From Providencia rustigianii DSM 4541 (GTDB taxonomy: Bacteria; Pseudomonadota; Gammaproteobacteria; Enterobacterales; Enterobacteriaceae), in contig NZ_GG703818.1 in the NCBI RefSeq assembly GCF_000156395.1, positions 108,228 through 172,227 on the forward strand: a stretch of 64,000 bases of DNA, written 5' to 3'. Within the stretch, counting starts at the first letter, position 1; every line of letters starts with the position of its first letter. Positions 31,249 through 40,669 of the stretch are shown piece after piece. Under the pieces are notes generated by a model, which saw nothing but the letters and a program-made list of their open reading frames with translations, had not been told where the DNA came from and searched no databases. Position numbers and translations under genes: made by a program.

Positions 31249-32025
31249 ATGAGAATACACACTTGTCGTCATGTTTATTTTTCTCACCATGATGAACATC
31301 AACGAGGCCATGGTGGTTGCTGCCATGGTGAAGAACGCAACAACCATGAACACGGTGAAGGCTGCCACGGCGAAGGTCGTCATGGTCATGGACGCGGTGA
31401 AGGCTGCCACGGCGAAGGTCGTCATGGTCGTGGACGCGGTGAAGGCTGTCACGGCGAAGGTCGTCATGGTCGTGGACGCGGTGAAGGCTGTCACGGCGAA
31501 GGTCGTCATGGTCGTGGACGCGGTAAAGGTTTACGTCGCTTATTTGATCACGGCGATTTGCACATTATGGTACTTTCTTTAGTGGCAAAAAAACCAAGCT
31601 ACGGATACGAAATTATTAAAGATATCCAAGAAGCCTCCAGCGGTTTATATGTTCCAAGCCCTGGCGTTATCTATCCAACACTGACTTTGTTGGAAGAACA
31701 AGGTTTCTTGGAATCACAAATTGTTGAACGTAATCGCAAAAGCTTCACCATTACAGCCGAAGGTGCTGAACATTTAGCACAGAATAAAGACATTGAATCT
31801 GTCATTGCTCGTAAGTTGGCAAAAGCCCGTGAACTCCAACAAGGCAGTAATTTATCAGAAGATATTGAAGTGGCAGTAAGTCGATTTAAAGCCTTGCTAC
31901 GCCATAAAATGGTTTTAAAGCAGCTGAGTGAAGAACAAACTCATCAAATTGCAACGATCATCAATGACGCAGTAAAACAGATTGAAGAAGTCAATGCGCT
32001 ATTAACAGACAGCGATGATGAATAA
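31249..32025 (+). CDS. PadR-family regulator with His/Cys-rich repeat N-terminus (YqjI-like)
   Basis: 258 residues. Residues 1-93 are low-complexity and metal-binding in character, with 18 His and 7 Cys, including four tandem 14-residue repeats EGCHGEGRHGRGRG (residues 37-92). Residues about 97-175 form the PadR winged helix (LHIMVLSLVAKKPSYGYEIIKDI, SPGVIYPTLTLLEEQGFLES). A C-terminal helical region of about 80 residues follows. The plan matches E. coli YqjI, a nickel-responsive repressor with a His-rich N-terminus, although yqjH is not adjacent here. Predicted role: metal-sensing repressor of itself and of an iron or metal gene elsewhere. AGAGG precedes the ATG. Confidence 0.88.
   Translation: MRIHTCRHVYFSHHDEHQRGHGGCCHGEERNNHEHGEGCHGEGRHGHGRGEGCHGEGRHGRGRGEGCHGEGRHGRGRGEGCHGEGRHGRGRGKGLRRLFDHGDLHIMVLSLVAKKPSYGYEIIKDIQEASSGLYVPSPGVIYPTLTLLEEQGFLESQIVERNRKSFTITAEGAEHLAQNKDIESVIARKLAKARELQQGSNLSEDIEVAVSRFKALLRHKMVLKQLSEEQTHQIATIINDAVKQIEEVNALLTDSDDE
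31357..31524 (+). repeat. Four tandem 42-bp repeats coding a metal-binding motif
   Basis: Four in-frame units of 42 bp begin GAAGGCTGYCACGGCGAAGG. Units 3 and 4 are identical; unit 1 differs by CAT for CGT in one codon, and TGC/TGT separates units 1-2 from 3-4. Such near-perfect repeats are prone to copy-number change. Confidence 0.96.
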
Positions 32026-32062
32026 TCACGAGCATTGAATTAACTCATCCAATCATAAATAC

Positions 32063-32102
32063 AAACAGCTTTGAGTCTGAAAATGGCGCAAAGCTGTTTT
32101 GT
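32063..32102 (+). terminator. Terminator of the PadR-family gene
   Basis: AAACAGCTTTG (32063-32073) and CAAAGCTGTTT (32089-32099) pair perfectly, followed by TTTTGTT. It lies 37 bases past the stop and isolates the gene from glnA. Confidence 0.82.
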
Positions 32103-32124
32103 TCTCCTCTCCAGATAGATAATA

Positions 32125-32141
32125 CGCACCATATTGGTGCA
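32125..32141 (+). promoter_or_regulatory. NtrC enhancer site 1 of glnA
   Basis: The core GCACCATATTGGTGC is a perfect palindrome matching the NtrC consensus TGCACC-N5-GGTGCA. Its centre lies about 139 bases upstream of the predicted sigma54 start, essentially the E. coli glnAp2 distance. Confidence 0.88.
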
Positions 32142-32155
32142 ACAAATCTTTCTCT

Positions 32156-32172
32156 TGCACCAATCCAGCTCA
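32156..32172 (+). promoter_or_regulatory. NtrC enhancer site 2 of glnA (weaker)
   Basis: TGCACCAATCCAGCTCA has a perfect left half-site and a degenerate right half. Its centre is 31 bases, about three helical turns, from site 1, as in E. coli where two sites bind NtrC dimers cooperatively. Confidence 0.7.
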
Positions 32173-32244
32173 ATGATAGACTGTTTTTTAGTCGAATCGT
32201 TGCTATTCTTTTATAACAATCAGTATTTACTATGATTTAAAAAG

Positions 32245-32261
32245 TTGGCACGTTTTTCGCT
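32245..32261 (+). promoter_or_regulatory. Sigma54 promoter glnAp2
   Basis: TTGGCACGTTTTTCGCT carries the invariant GG and GC separated by ten bases, the -24/-12 pattern. Transcription would start near 32272, about 120 bases before glnA. E. coli glnAp2 is almost the same (TTGGCAC-N6-TCGCT-like). Confidence 0.93.
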
Positions 32262-32392
32262 TATAGTCCCTATAGAGAGCTTACTCAGTCATTAATGAAT
32301 GAGTCATTAATGCAGTAAAGCCAGATAAACCAACCTGCGTATGACTTTAATTATCTACGTCTGTTGAATAGACCCGACCAGGAGAGCCGAGA

Positions 32393-33802
32393 ATGTCCGC
32401 TGAACATGTTTTATCGTTGATCGAAGAGCACAATGTAAGATTTATTGATTTGCGTTTTACTGATACAAAAGGTAAAGAGCAACATATCACTATCCCTGCT
32501 CATCAAGTAGACGAAGACTTCTTTGAAGAAGGCCAAATGTTTGATGGTTCATCAATCGGTGGCTGGAAAGGGATCAATGAATCTGACATGGTGCTGATGC
32601 CAGACCCATCAACAGCGCTGTTAGACCCATTCTACGCAGATAATACCTTAATTATTCGTTGCGATATTTTAGAACCTGGCACTATGCAAGGTTACGATCG
32701 CGACCCACGTTCTATCTCTAAACGTGCGGAAGACTTCCTGCGTTCTAGCGGTATTGCAGATATCGTTCTGTTTGGACCAGAGCCAGAATTCTTTGTATTT
32801 GATGACATCCGTTTCGGTAACAGCATGCACAGCAGCTATTACCATATCGATGATATCGAAGCAGCATGGAATACTGGAACCAAATACGAAGGCGGCAACA
32901 AAGGCCACCGTCCTGCAGTTAAAGGCGGCTATTTCCCAGTACCACCCGTCGATTCTTCACAAGATTTGCGTTCCGCTATGTGTACAACAATGGAAGATAT
33001 GGGCTTAGTCGTTGAAGCTCATCACCACGAAGTAGCGACCGCTGGTCAAAACGAAATCGCAACCCGCTTTAATACCATGACGAAAAAAGCGGATGAAACC
33101 CAAATTTATAAGTATGTCGTACATAACGTTGCGCACGCTTTTGGTAAAACAGCCACCTTTATGCCAAAACCATTAGTCGGTGATAATGGTTCCGGAATGC
33201 ACTGCCATATGTCGTTATCTAAAGATGGCGTCAACCTATTTGCAGGTGATAAATACGGCGGTTTATCTGAAATGGCACTGTATTATATCGGCGGTATCAT
33301 CAAGCACGCACGTGCTCTGAACGCATTTACTAACCCGACGACTAACTCATACAAGCGTTTAGTCCCAGGTTTTGAAGCTCCAGTGATGCTAGCTTACTCT
33401 GCGCGTAACCGTTCTGCGTCTATCCGTATCCCAGTGGTAGCTAGCACCAAAGCACGTCGTATCGAAGTGCGCTTCCCTGACCCAGCAGCAAACCCATACT
33501 TAGCGTTTGCCGCTCAGTTGATGGCAGGTCTTGATGGCATCATCAACAAGATCCACCCGGGCGATGCCATGGATAAAAACTTGTACGATTTACCACCAGA
33601 AGAAGCAAAAGAAATCCCAACGGTTGCGGGTTCTTTAGATGAAGCACTGGCAGAATTAGATAAAAATCGTGAGTTCTTGACCCGTGGTGGCGTATTTACT
33701 GACGACGCTATTGACGCTTACATTGAATTACTGCGTGCGGATATCCAACGCGTTCGCATGGCACCACACCCACTCGAATTTGAAATGTACTACAGTGCGT
33801 AA
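32393..33802 (+). CDS. glnA: Glutamine synthetase (type I)
   Basis: 469 residues, as E. coli GlnA. The beta-grasp N-terminus ([16 protein letters not shown]) and catalytic segments [52 protein letters not shown] and [17 protein letters not shown] are intact. The adenylylation tyrosine lies in [10 protein letters not shown], so control by GlnE is expected. The dodecamer makes glutamine from glutamate, ammonia and ATP. AGGAG precedes the ATG. It is driven by the sigma54/NtrC region upstream and followed by a terminator that limits read-through into glnL-glnG. Confidence 0.98.
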   Translation: MSAEHVLSLIEEHNVRFIDLRFTDTKGKEQHITIPAHQVDEDFFEEGQMFDGSSIGGWKGINESDMVLMPDPSTALLDPFYADNTLIIRCDILEPGTMQGYDRDPRSISKRAEDFLRSSGIADIVLFGPEPEFFVFDDIRFGNSMHSSYYHIDDIEAAWNTGTKYEGGNKGHRPAVKGGYFPVPPVDSSQDLRSAMCTTMEDMGLVVEAHHHEVATAGQNEIATRFNTMTKKADETQIYKYVVHNVAHAFGKTATFMPKPLVGDNGSGMHCHMSLSKDGVNLFAGDKYGGLSEMALYYIGGIIKHARALNAFTNPTTNSYKRLVPGFEAPVMLAYSARNRSASIRIPVVASTKARRIEVRFPDPAANPYLAFAAQLMAGLDGIINKIHPGDAMDKNLYDLPPEEAKEIPTVAGSLDEALAELDKNREFLTRGGVFTDDAIDAYIELLRADIQRVRMAPHPLEFEMYYSA

Positions 33803-33843
33803 CACGCCGTTCCACTGATAGTCTTTGTTGCCGTGAAGCACTT

Positions 33844-33870
33844 GCCCCATCTAAATGATGGGGCCTTTTC
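33844..33870 (+). terminator. glnA terminator
   Basis: GCCCCATC (33844-33851) and GATGGGGC (33857-33864) form an 8-bp stem followed by CTTTTCTC, 41 bases past glnA. In E. coli a partial terminator here separates high glnA from low glnLG expression. Confidence 0.85.
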
Positions 33871-33934
33871 TCTACGAACTGAGTGGTGAACTGCAAATAT
33901 TGGCGTCGACGTATCGGTTACTTCGTAAATAACG

Positions 33935-33956
33935 TATAATGCACCAAAATAGTGCA
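33935..33956 (+). promoter_or_regulatory. glnL promoter with overlapping NtrC site
   Basis: TATAAT (33935-33940) is a perfect -10, with a weak -35. TGCACCAAAATAGTGCA (33940-33956) is an NtrC site covering the expected start point. This matches E. coli glnLp, where NtrC represses its own basal promoter. Confidence 0.8.
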
Positions 33957-33969
33957 GGAGCAATATTAC

Positions 33970-35019
33970 ATGAAAACCGAGCATTTACCCGCCTCCGAAT
34001 ATCTTCTCGATTCTCTCATCAACAGTGTGTTAGTGCTGGATTATGACCTGATTATCCATTATGCCAACCATGCTGCTCTACAAGTTTTAGCCCAAAGCCC
34101 ACGCAAACTGTATGGCACCCCGCTCCCTTTACTCTTTAATTATTGTTCATTAAATGATGAGCTGATGCTTAACAGCTTAAAAGAGGGGCACAGTTTTACC
34201 GAAAATGAAGTCACTCTGGTGGTTAACAGTCATTCTCATATGATGTCTCTTAGTGCTCAACCTCTATCCGACCAATTTATTCTCGTTGAGCTTTCTCAAC
34301 TGGATAGCCAGCGACGTCTTAGCCAAGAGCTCGCGCAAAATGCCCAACAACTCGCAGCCCGAGAGCTGATTCGAGGGCTCGCCCACGAAATCAAAAATCC
34401 CCTTGGTGGATTACGTGGTGCTGCACAACTTTTGTCTAAGGCGCTGCCCGACCCGCAGCTTAATGAATATACCCAAGTGATTATCGAACAAGCGGATCGC
34501 TTACGCGCCCTTGTCGATAGATTACTTGGACCACAATATCCCGGCCCCAAAACCGAGCAAAGTATTCATCACAGCGTCGAAAATGTGGTGCGCTTAGTTT
34601 CCTTAGAAAAACCGGAGAATATCACCTTAATCCGTGACTATGATCCAAGCCTTCCTGACCTTGAATATTATCCGGATCAGGTAGAACAAGTACTCCTCAA
34701 CATTACCCGTAATGCGCTGCAAGCGTTATCAGAATCCGGAGGGAATATTACCCTTCGTACCCGCACTGCATTTCAGGTTATGTTACAGGGGGAGCGCTAT
34801 CGCCTAGCCGCACGAATTGATATTGAAGATAATGGTCCCGGTATTCCACTCACAATCCAAGATACCCTATTTTATCCAATGGTGAGTGGGCGCCCAGATG
34901 GAACAGGGCTAGGCCTATCCATTGCCCGTAGTTTGGTGGACCAACATTCAGGGAAAATTGAGTTTACCAGTTGGCCGGGACATACCGAGTTTTCTATTTA
35001 TTTACCCATCAAAAAATAG
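33970..35019 (+). CDS. glnL: Nitrogen sensor kinase NtrB
   Basis: 349 residues, as E. coli NtrB. An N-terminal PAS domain (residues about 10-110) precedes the H box [13 protein letters not shown] with the phosphorylated His139, then N box ([11 protein letters not shown]), G1 ([10 protein letters not shown]) and G2 ([12 protein letters not shown]). It phosphorylates NtrC when nitrogen is scarce and, with PII, dephosphorylates it when nitrogen is ample. The ATG at 33970 is chosen because AGGAG lies ten bases before it; an upstream GTG at 33952 precedes the ribosome-binding site. glnG begins nine bases after the stop. Confidence 0.97.
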   Translation: MKTEHLPASEYLLDSLINSVLVLDYDLIIHYANHAALQVLAQSPRKLYGTPLPLLFNYCSLNDELMLNSLKEGHSFTENEVTLVVNSHSHMMSLSAQPLSDQFILVELSQLDSQRRLSQELAQNAQQLAARELIRGLAHEIKNPLGGLRGAAQLLSKALPDPQLNEYTQVIIEQADRLRALVDRLLGPQYPGPKTEQSIHHSVENVVRLVSLEKPENITLIRDYDPSLPDLEYYPDQVEQVLLNITRNALQALSESGGNITLRTRTAFQVMLQGERYRLAARIDIEDNGPGIPLTIQDTLFYPMVSGRPDGTGLGLSIARSLVDQHSGKIEFTSWPGHTEFSIYLPIKK

Positions 35020-35028
35020 GAGATAGCT

Positions 35029-36474
35029 ATGCAGAAGGGAAAAGTTTGGGTTGTTGATGATGACAGTTCTATCCGCTGGGTACTTGAACGAGCATTAAAT
35101 AATACGCAGCTCACCTGTACCTGCTTTGATAGCACCACAGCGGTACTTACCGCTCTCGAAAATGACTGTCCCGATGTATTGTTATCTGATATTCGCATGC
35201 CAGGTATGGATGGATTAGCTTTACTTTCTCAGTTAAAACAGTCCCATCCCCTGCTGCCCATTATTATTATGACAGCACATTCCGATCTCGACGCCGCCGT
35301 GAATGCTTACCAATCTGGTGCCTTTGATTATCTCCCAAAACCGTTTGATATTGATGAAACTGTTGCTCTTGTTGAGCGCGCTCTAAATCATAGCCGAGAA
35401 CAAAACAGCGCAGCTGGCGGTAAACCGCAAGCAACAATAGTATCCTCCACCATGATTGGAGAAGCCCCAGCAATGCAGGAGGTGTACCGTATTATTGGTC
35501 GCCTTTCGCGCTCATCAATTAGTGTGTTGATTAATGGAGAATCTGGCACGGGAAAAGAGCTGGTTGCTCACGCGCTACACCAGCATAGTCCTCGAGCAAA
35601 AGAGCCGTTTATCGCGCTAAATATGGCCGCTATTCCTAAAGATTTGATTGAATCAGAGCTATTTGGTCATGAAAAAGGCGCGTTTACTGGCGCCTCCCAA
35701 GTTCGCCAAGGCCGATTTGAGCAAGCTAATCGCGGCTCATTATTTCTTGATGAAATTGGTGATATGCCCCTTGATGTGCAAACTCGATTATTACGTGTAC
35801 TTGCTGAAGGGCAATTTTATCGGATCGGCGGATATACTCCTGTGAAGGTCGATGTGCGGATTATTGCCGCAACCCACCAAGACCTAGAAAAACGAGTCAA
35901 AGAGGGATTGTTCCGTGAGGATTTATTCCACCGACTGAATGTTATTCGAGTGCAATTACCGCCATTAAGAGAACGTACGGAAGATATTCCACGCCTTGCT
36001 CACTACTTTTTACAAAATACCGCCAAAGAACTGGGTGTTGAAAGTAAAATTCTCCATCCCGATAGTCTTAAGATTCTTCAACGTTATCACTGGTCAGGAA
36101 ACGTTCGTCAATTAGAGAATGTCTGTCGCTGGTTGACCGTTATGGCGGCTAGCCAAGAGGTTTTACCTCAAGACCTACCCGCGGATCTATTTAATAAGCA
36201 AGAAATAGTAAAATCGACCAAAACCTCTGAGGTCTCCCCCCAGAACATGGATGAACTCAATGTACCTTGGTTTAAATTGCTCGAACAATGGACAGATGCC
36301 TCTCTACAGCAAGGTAAGCAAGATTTATTTAATGAGGCAATGCCATTGCTAGAAAAAACCATGCTGAACTGTGCCCTGAAATATACGCATGGACATAAGC
36401 AAGAGGCCGCCCGCTTATTAGGCTGGGGAAGAAATACACTTACCCGTAAATTAAAAGAACTCGATATTGAATAA
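35029..36474 (+). CDS. glnG: Nitrogen response regulator NtrC
   Basis: 481 residues. The receiver domain has Asp54 in [12 protein letters not shown]. The AAA+ sigma54-activation domain has Walker A GESGTGKE, the GAFTGA loop ([10 protein letters not shown]), Walker B ([13 protein letters not shown]) and the R fingers. The C-terminal Fis-like HTH is [25 protein letters not shown]. Phosphorylated NtrC activates glnA and other sigma54 promoters; its sites upstream of glnA and glnL are visible in this window. A hairpin terminator overlaps the stop codon. In E. coli hemN follows; here a long fimbrial block does. Confidence 0.98.
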   Translation: MQKGKVWVVDDDSSIRWVLERALNNTQLTCTCFDSTTAVLTALENDCPDVLLSDIRMPGMDGLALLSQLKQSHPLLPIIIMTAHSDLDAAVNAYQSGAFDYLPKPFDIDETVALVERALNHSREQNSAAGGKPQATIVSSTMIGEAPAMQEVYRIIGRLSRSSISVLINGESGTGKELVAHALHQHSPRAKEPFIALNMAAIPKDLIESELFGHEKGAFTGASQVRQGRFEQANRGSLFLDEIGDMPLDVQTRLLRVLAEGQFYRIGGYTPVKVDVRIIAATHQDLEKRVKEGLFREDLFHRLNVIRVQLPPLRERTEDIPRLAHYFLQNTAKELGVESKILHPDSLKILQRYHWSGNVRQLENVCRWLTVMAASQEVLPQDLPADLFNKQEIVKSTKTSEVSPQNMDELNVPWFKLLEQWTDASLQQGKQDLFNEAMPLLEKTMLNCALKYTHGHKQEAARLLGWGRNTLTRKLKELDIE

Positions 36475-36500
36475 TAGCCCTTATGGGCTATTATTATCTT
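36471..36500 (+). terminator. glnG terminator
   Basis: ATAATAGCCC (36471-36480) and GGGCTATTAT (36485-36494) pair over loop TTAT and are followed by TATCTTTATT. The stem begins within the glnG stop codon. The U tract is interrupted. Confidence 0.78.
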
Positions 36501-36884
36501 TATTATAACTTCATAAATAGATCGTCGTTTAATTTTAAGCACCAAAACAATCAAATAAAATAGAATGATATAAATAAAACAAATCAAGTTCAGATTAAAA
36601 ACAAAATCCAACACCATCATTATAAACACAAAAAGGATATAATATTTATTTTCTTAAATACAAATCAAATTAAGGGAATTAAAAAATGAACAAACAATAT
36701 ATTACGCACATTACCAATGACTCATTTTGACTGCAACAGAATATCCCACCAAATAATTAAAAATTATCAATAAATCATATCAAAACAAAAAATATAAAAA
36801 TACGAAGTAAATAACTAAAAGTCTTCTAAAATTAATATAGCTCACAACAAAAGAGCCAAATAAATTATTTCAGGAGACGATAAT
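36500..36884. other. Leader region of fimbrial operon 1
   Basis: About 385 bases of extremely AT-rich sequence that should contain the operon 1 promoter. TATAAT occurs at 36638-36643 without a convincing -35. A 14-codon ORF (MNKQYITHITNDSF, 36686-36730) has a good AAGGGA eight bases upstream. GCTC/GAGC form a small stem at about 36840-36855. No inverted-repeat pair or recombinase gene suggesting an invertible promoter is seen. Confidence 0.5.
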
Positions 36885-37409
36885 ATGAAAAAATACACAT
36901 TCACAGTATTGATTGCTGGAATAACATTCCTTCCAAACTCTCTAACTTTTGCTGCTGATGGAACCATCGAGTTTATTGGTGATATTATTGATCAAGCTTG
37001 TGAAATAAAAACTGAATCAAAAAATATCCAAGTCCAATTAGGACGCATCCCAAAAGCAAACTTACCAAATGTTGGTAGTAAATCTATTCCCGTAAAATTT
37101 ACGATTACACTCGTTAATTGCCCAGTATCAATAAATAGTGCGACAGTTTCATTCGATGCCACGTCTTTTCCCGGAGATAACTCAGTTATCGCGCTGAAAG
37201 CAATACCGAATGCTGCAAGTGGAGTTGGAGTCCAATTAACAGATAATAAAAGTGCCGTCATTACACTACTAACCCCCTCTAATGAGTATCCCATCCTACC
37301 AACAGTTGAAAATAGTTTAGATTTTACAGCCAATTATATTGCTAAGGCTATTCCGGTTGTCGCAGGATCAGCCAATGCTTCAGCGACCTTTTTAATTAGC
37401 TATAACTAA
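36885..37409 (+). CDS. Fimbrial operon 1 major pilin (type 1 family)
   Basis: 174 residues: a signal peptide ending TFA-A, the donor-strand segment ADGTIEFIGDIIDQACEI, a Cys pair (QAC and VNCPV) and a C-terminus ending ISYN with the penultimate Tyr of the pilin beta-zipper. This is a chaperone-usher major subunit, exported by Sec, folded by the adjacent chaperone and polymerised at the usher. It resembles the major pilins of operons 2 and 3 but is clearly more diverged. AGGAGA precedes the ATG. It starts a six-gene operon ending with an XRE regulator at 42517. Confidence 0.9.
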   Translation: MKKYTFTVLIAGITFLPNSLTFAADGTIEFIGDIIDQACEIKTESKNIQVQLGRIPKANLPNVGSKSIPVKFTITLVNCPVSINSATVSFDATSFPGDNSVIALKAIPNAASGVGVQLTDNKSAVITLLTPSNEYPILPTVENSLDFTANYIAKAIPVVAGSANASATFLISYN

Positions 37410-37446
37410 AACTAGTAGGGTTATACATAACTTGGATGGCAATAAT

Positions 37447-38115
37447 ATGAAGAATATTTGCACTTATTTTGTACTTTTTTTTACATTCATCACCACTTGC
37501 CATGCAGGAGTCATCATTGGAGGTACACGGGTTATTTATAATGAAGGAAGAAAAGATGCCAGTATTGACATTGAAAATCCAGATAATATCGCCTATTTAA
37601 TTCAATCATGGATTGATGATGAAAATGGTAAGTCTCAATCAATTTTTTCCATAACTCCACCTTTATTTAAACTACCAAAAGAAAGCACTAATACTTTACG
37701 GATATTCTTGACTGAGGATATATTACCTAATAATAGAGAGTCTATTTTTTGGTTAAACATTAAAAACATCCCCTCAGTAAAATTCAAAGAAAATTCATTA
37801 CAAATCGCATTTAGAACTCAAATGAAACTCATTTATCGACCTCAAATATTAAAAGATGTCGATTTTAATCAAGAGCAGAATAAACTTATATGGTCAAAAT
37901 CTAGCGATAAACTTACCGCTAAAAACCCAACCCCTTACTATATTAACTTTCAGCGTATAACATTCAATGGTAAGCAACTAAAAAATGTTTCTTATGTTGC
38001 ACCTTTTTCAACAATCACATTTAGTGTTAATGACTTGATTCAACATGGCGTCGTCAAATGGGAATTAATCAATGATTTTGGTGCAACAACCAAAGCCTCA
38101 GAGAGAAAAATATAA
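37447..38115 (+). CDS. Fimbrial operon 1 periplasmic chaperone (PapD/FimC family)
   Basis: 222 residues with a signal peptide ending CHA-GV. The two Ig-like domains are visible. The pilin-anchoring Arg is in GGTRVIYNEG and Lys in RTQMKLIYRP, with alternating hydrophobics of the G1 strand (NSLQIAFRTQMKL). The short loop before G1 marks the FGS subclass that builds thick or thin pili rather than capsules. It caps pilins by donor-strand complementation and delivers them to the usher. ATG 37447 is preferred over an upstream in-frame TTG (37432). The 37-base gap to the pilin lacks the strong hairpin seen in operons 2 and 3. Confidence 0.92.
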   Translation: MKNICTYFVLFFTFITTCHAGVIIGGTRVIYNEGRKDASIDIENPDNIAYLIQSWIDDENGKSQSIFSITPPLFKLPKESTNTLRIFLTEDILPNNRESIFWLNIKNIPSVKFKENSLQIAFRTQMKLIYRPQILKDVDFNQEQNKLIWSKSSDKLTAKNPTPYYINFQRITFNGKQLKNVSYVAPFSTITFSVNDLIQHGVVKWELINDFGATTKASERKI

Positions 38116-38124
38116 ACATTTATA

Positions 38125-40659
38125 ATGAAAAATCTACCAATGGAATGTTATTTTTTAGTGCTGTTTTATTCATGCAGCATGACCATTTCATATGCTGAAA
38201 ATAATTTCAATAACGATAAAAGTCAATCTTATGAGGATGATTCATATTTTGAATCTGATTTTTTAGAAGGGATAAATAAAGACAATATTGACCTATCTCA
38301 GTTTGATAATAACCAACAACTAGAGGGGAATTATTTTGTCTATATCTATATTAATAATGATTTCATGACGGCAAAAAAAATAATGTTTAAAAAAGAAAGC
38401 GACAATAAACTGCGCCCTTGCTTTTCTGCGGATGATCTTCGCAGTTTTGGTATCAAACTAAAACAATTTCCTGCATTACAGCGGGAGATCAACCACTGCA
38501 TAAACTTAGCGACCATTCCTGATGCTAAAAGTGATTTTAACTTCAAAACACAACGCCTGTACTTAAGTATTCCACAAATAGCCTTAGAAAAAACACCTCG
38601 AGGTTTTATTGATTTAGCCAACATTGATAATGGCATAAATGCGACGTTTCTCAACTACAGTTATAGCGGGTCAAAAAATTACAGTCGTAAACATCAAGGA
38701 ACCGCAACAGCAAACTATGCGAATTTACGCCCCGGAGTCAATTTAGGTGCTTGGCGTTTACGTAACTATTCTACATGGACTCATAGCGATAATAATGTGA
38801 ATCAGTGGGATACGGTTTACACCTATGCCTCACGCAATATCAACAGTATCAAAAGCCAGCTCACCCTAGGGGATGGCGTTTCCCCTGCGATGGTTTTTGA
38901 TACAGTTCCATTTCGTGGGATTCAATTATCGACCGATGATGATATGTACCCTGAAAGCTTACGAGGCTACGCACCAACTGTCAGAGGAATTGCACGCAGT
39001 AATGCCCAACTCACTATTCGTCAAAATGGCTATATTATCTACCAAACCGAAGTCCCTGCGGGTGCTTTTGAGATTAATGATCTCTATCCCACAGGCAGTA
39101 GCGGTGACTTGTATGTCACAATTAAAGAAACTGACGGAAGTGAACAACATCTCGTTGTTCCTTTTGCTTCACTTCCTATTCTACAAAGGGAAGGCTACCT
39201 ATTTTACAGTGCAACTAGTGGGCAATACCGTTCTTATGATACCCATGTAGACAAAACTCATTTTACTCAACTTTCTTTAATTTATGGTCTATCTCATGGC
39301 GTTACTGCTTATGGTGGTTTGCAATACGCGGATCATTATAATGCTCAATCATTTGGGTTTGGCAAAAATCTAGGGGATTTTGGGGCATTATCTTTAGATA
39401 TCACTTACGCAAATGCCTCACTCAATGACAATTCAAGCCATCAAGGGCAATCATACCGCTTCCGGTATAACAAAAATCTGAATGATATCGGTACCAATAT
39501 CGCATTAGCTGGCTATCGCTACTCAACAGATGGTTACTATAGCTTATCGGAAACGTTAAATAGTTATCGAGATACCTACTATTTCCCAGAAATTGAACGG
39601 AAGCGAAATCGAGCTGAAACTACTGTAAGTCAAAATCTTGGAGACTCTTATGGTGCAATTTCTGGAAGCTATATTAATGAGGACTATTGGAATAGTCATC
39701 GAAAAACCCAATCAGCCAGTTTTAGCTATAACAACAGCTGGAATGCCATCAACTATAGTGCAAATTACACCTACAATAAAAATCGTGACTATTTTTCCTC
39801 AACGGACAGTGGCACAAGAGGAAAGATTAACCATCTATTATCGCTATCCATAAATATTCCTTTTAATTTTTTCGACAGTACCGCTTATATCAATATTAAT
39901 ACGACAAATAACAATCGCAGTTCTAGCTCCAGCAATATAGGCATTTCAGCATCGCAACTTAACAATCGTTTAAATTGGAGTATGCAGCAGGGCTTGATTA
40001 ATGAAAACCATCAAAGCACAGGAAATATTAACGCCTCCTATAAAGGTCAAATGGGGATGGCATCTGGAGGAAGTAGCTACAGTAAAGATGATTACAACTT
40101 CTATTATGGTGTAAATGGTAGCTTGGTTGCTCACTCAGGCGGATTAGTTCTTGGACAGCAGCTAGGGGAAACAGCCGCTCTAATAGAGATCCCTGAAACC
40201 CCCAATGTATCTATTTTAAATAATGCCGGGGTCAGTACTAATCAACAGGGCTATGCCTTGGTCCCTTATGTTTCTCCTTATCATAAAAACACGCTAAGCA
40301 TTGATGTTTCAGCACTACCAGATAATACAGAAATTGAACTTACTAGCCGAACCGTTATCCCAAGTCGAGGTGCATTAGTTAAAACTCAGTTTAATGCCAA
40401 TTTAGGCTATCGAGCTTTTATGACCCTAACTATGGAAAATGGACATCCAGTTCCTTTTGGAGCGCAAGCAGTCTTTGCTGACAATAATCTGATAGATAGC
40501 ATTGTTGATGATAAAGGAAAGGTATATCTCTCTGGACTCAGTGAACAAGGGGAATTTGATATTCAATTTAACAATCAATTTTTATGTCATGTTAAATATG
40601 ATTTAACTGGTTTATCTGATTATCTCGGGCTTTATAAAACAGCTGCAACATGCCAATAA
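38125..40659 (+). CDS. Fimbrial operon 1 outer-membrane usher (FimD/PapC family)
   Basis: 844 residues with a signal peptide ending SYA-E. The N-terminal periplasmic domain (about 30-150, ESDFLEGINKDNIDLSQFDN...) binds chaperone-pilin complexes. It is followed by a 24-strand barrel with the plug, the highly conserved TDDDMYPESLRGYAPTVRGIARSNAQ, and two C-terminal domains, with the last Cys two residues before the end (CHVKYDLTGL...TCQ). The usher catalyses ordered pilin polymerisation and secretion. It begins nine bases after the chaperone stop and ends ten bases before the tip gene. It is the most diverged of the three ushers in this region. Confidence 0.95.
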   Translation: MKNLPMECYFLVLFYSCSMTISYAENNFNNDKSQSYEDDSYFESDFLEGINKDNIDLSQFDNNQQLEGNYFVYIYINNDFMTAKKIMFKKESDNKLRPCFSADDLRSFGIKLKQFPALQREINHCINLATIPDAKSDFNFKTQRLYLSIPQIALEKTPRGFIDLANIDNGINATFLNYSYSGSKNYSRKHQGTATANYANLRPGVNLGAWRLRNYSTWTHSDNNVNQWDTVYTYASRNINSIKSQLTLGDGVSPAMVFDTVPFRGIQLSTDDDMYPESLRGYAPTVRGIARSNAQLTIRQNGYIIYQTEVPAGAFEINDLYPTGSSGDLYVTIKETDGSEQHLVVPFASLPILQREGYLFYSATSGQYRSYDTHVDKTHFTQLSLIYGLSHGVTAYGGLQYADHYNAQSFGFGKNLGDFGALSLDITYANASLNDNSSHQGQSYRFRYNKNLNDIGTNIALAGYRYSTDGYYSLSETLNSYRDTYYFPEIERKRNRAETTVSQNLGDSYGAISGSYINEDYWNSHRKTQSASFSYNNSWNAINYSANYTYNKNRDYFSSTDSGTRGKINHLLSLSINIPFNFFDSTAYININTTNNNRSSSSSNIGISASQLNNRLNWSMQQGLINENHQSTGNINASYKGQMGMASGGSSYSKDDYNFYYGVNGSLVAHSGGLVLGQQLGETAALIEIPETPNVSILNNAGVSTNQQGYALVPYVSPYHKNTLSIDVSALPDNTEIELTSRTVIPSRGALVKTQFNANLGYRAFMTLTMENGHPVPFGAQAVFADNNLIDSIVDDKGKVYLSGLSEQGEFDIQFNNQFLCHVKYDLTGLSDYLGLYKTAATCQ

Positions 40660-40669
40660 AGGAAGACAT

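Noticed and set aside
31180-31509. Repetitive open frame on the minus strand opposite the PadR-gene repeats
   Set aside because: It is the shadow of the 42-bp repeats of the real plus-strand gene, with no ribosome-binding site or family match.
31357-31524. CRISPR array
   Set aside because: The 42-bp units are contiguous and coding, with no spacers and no cas genes.
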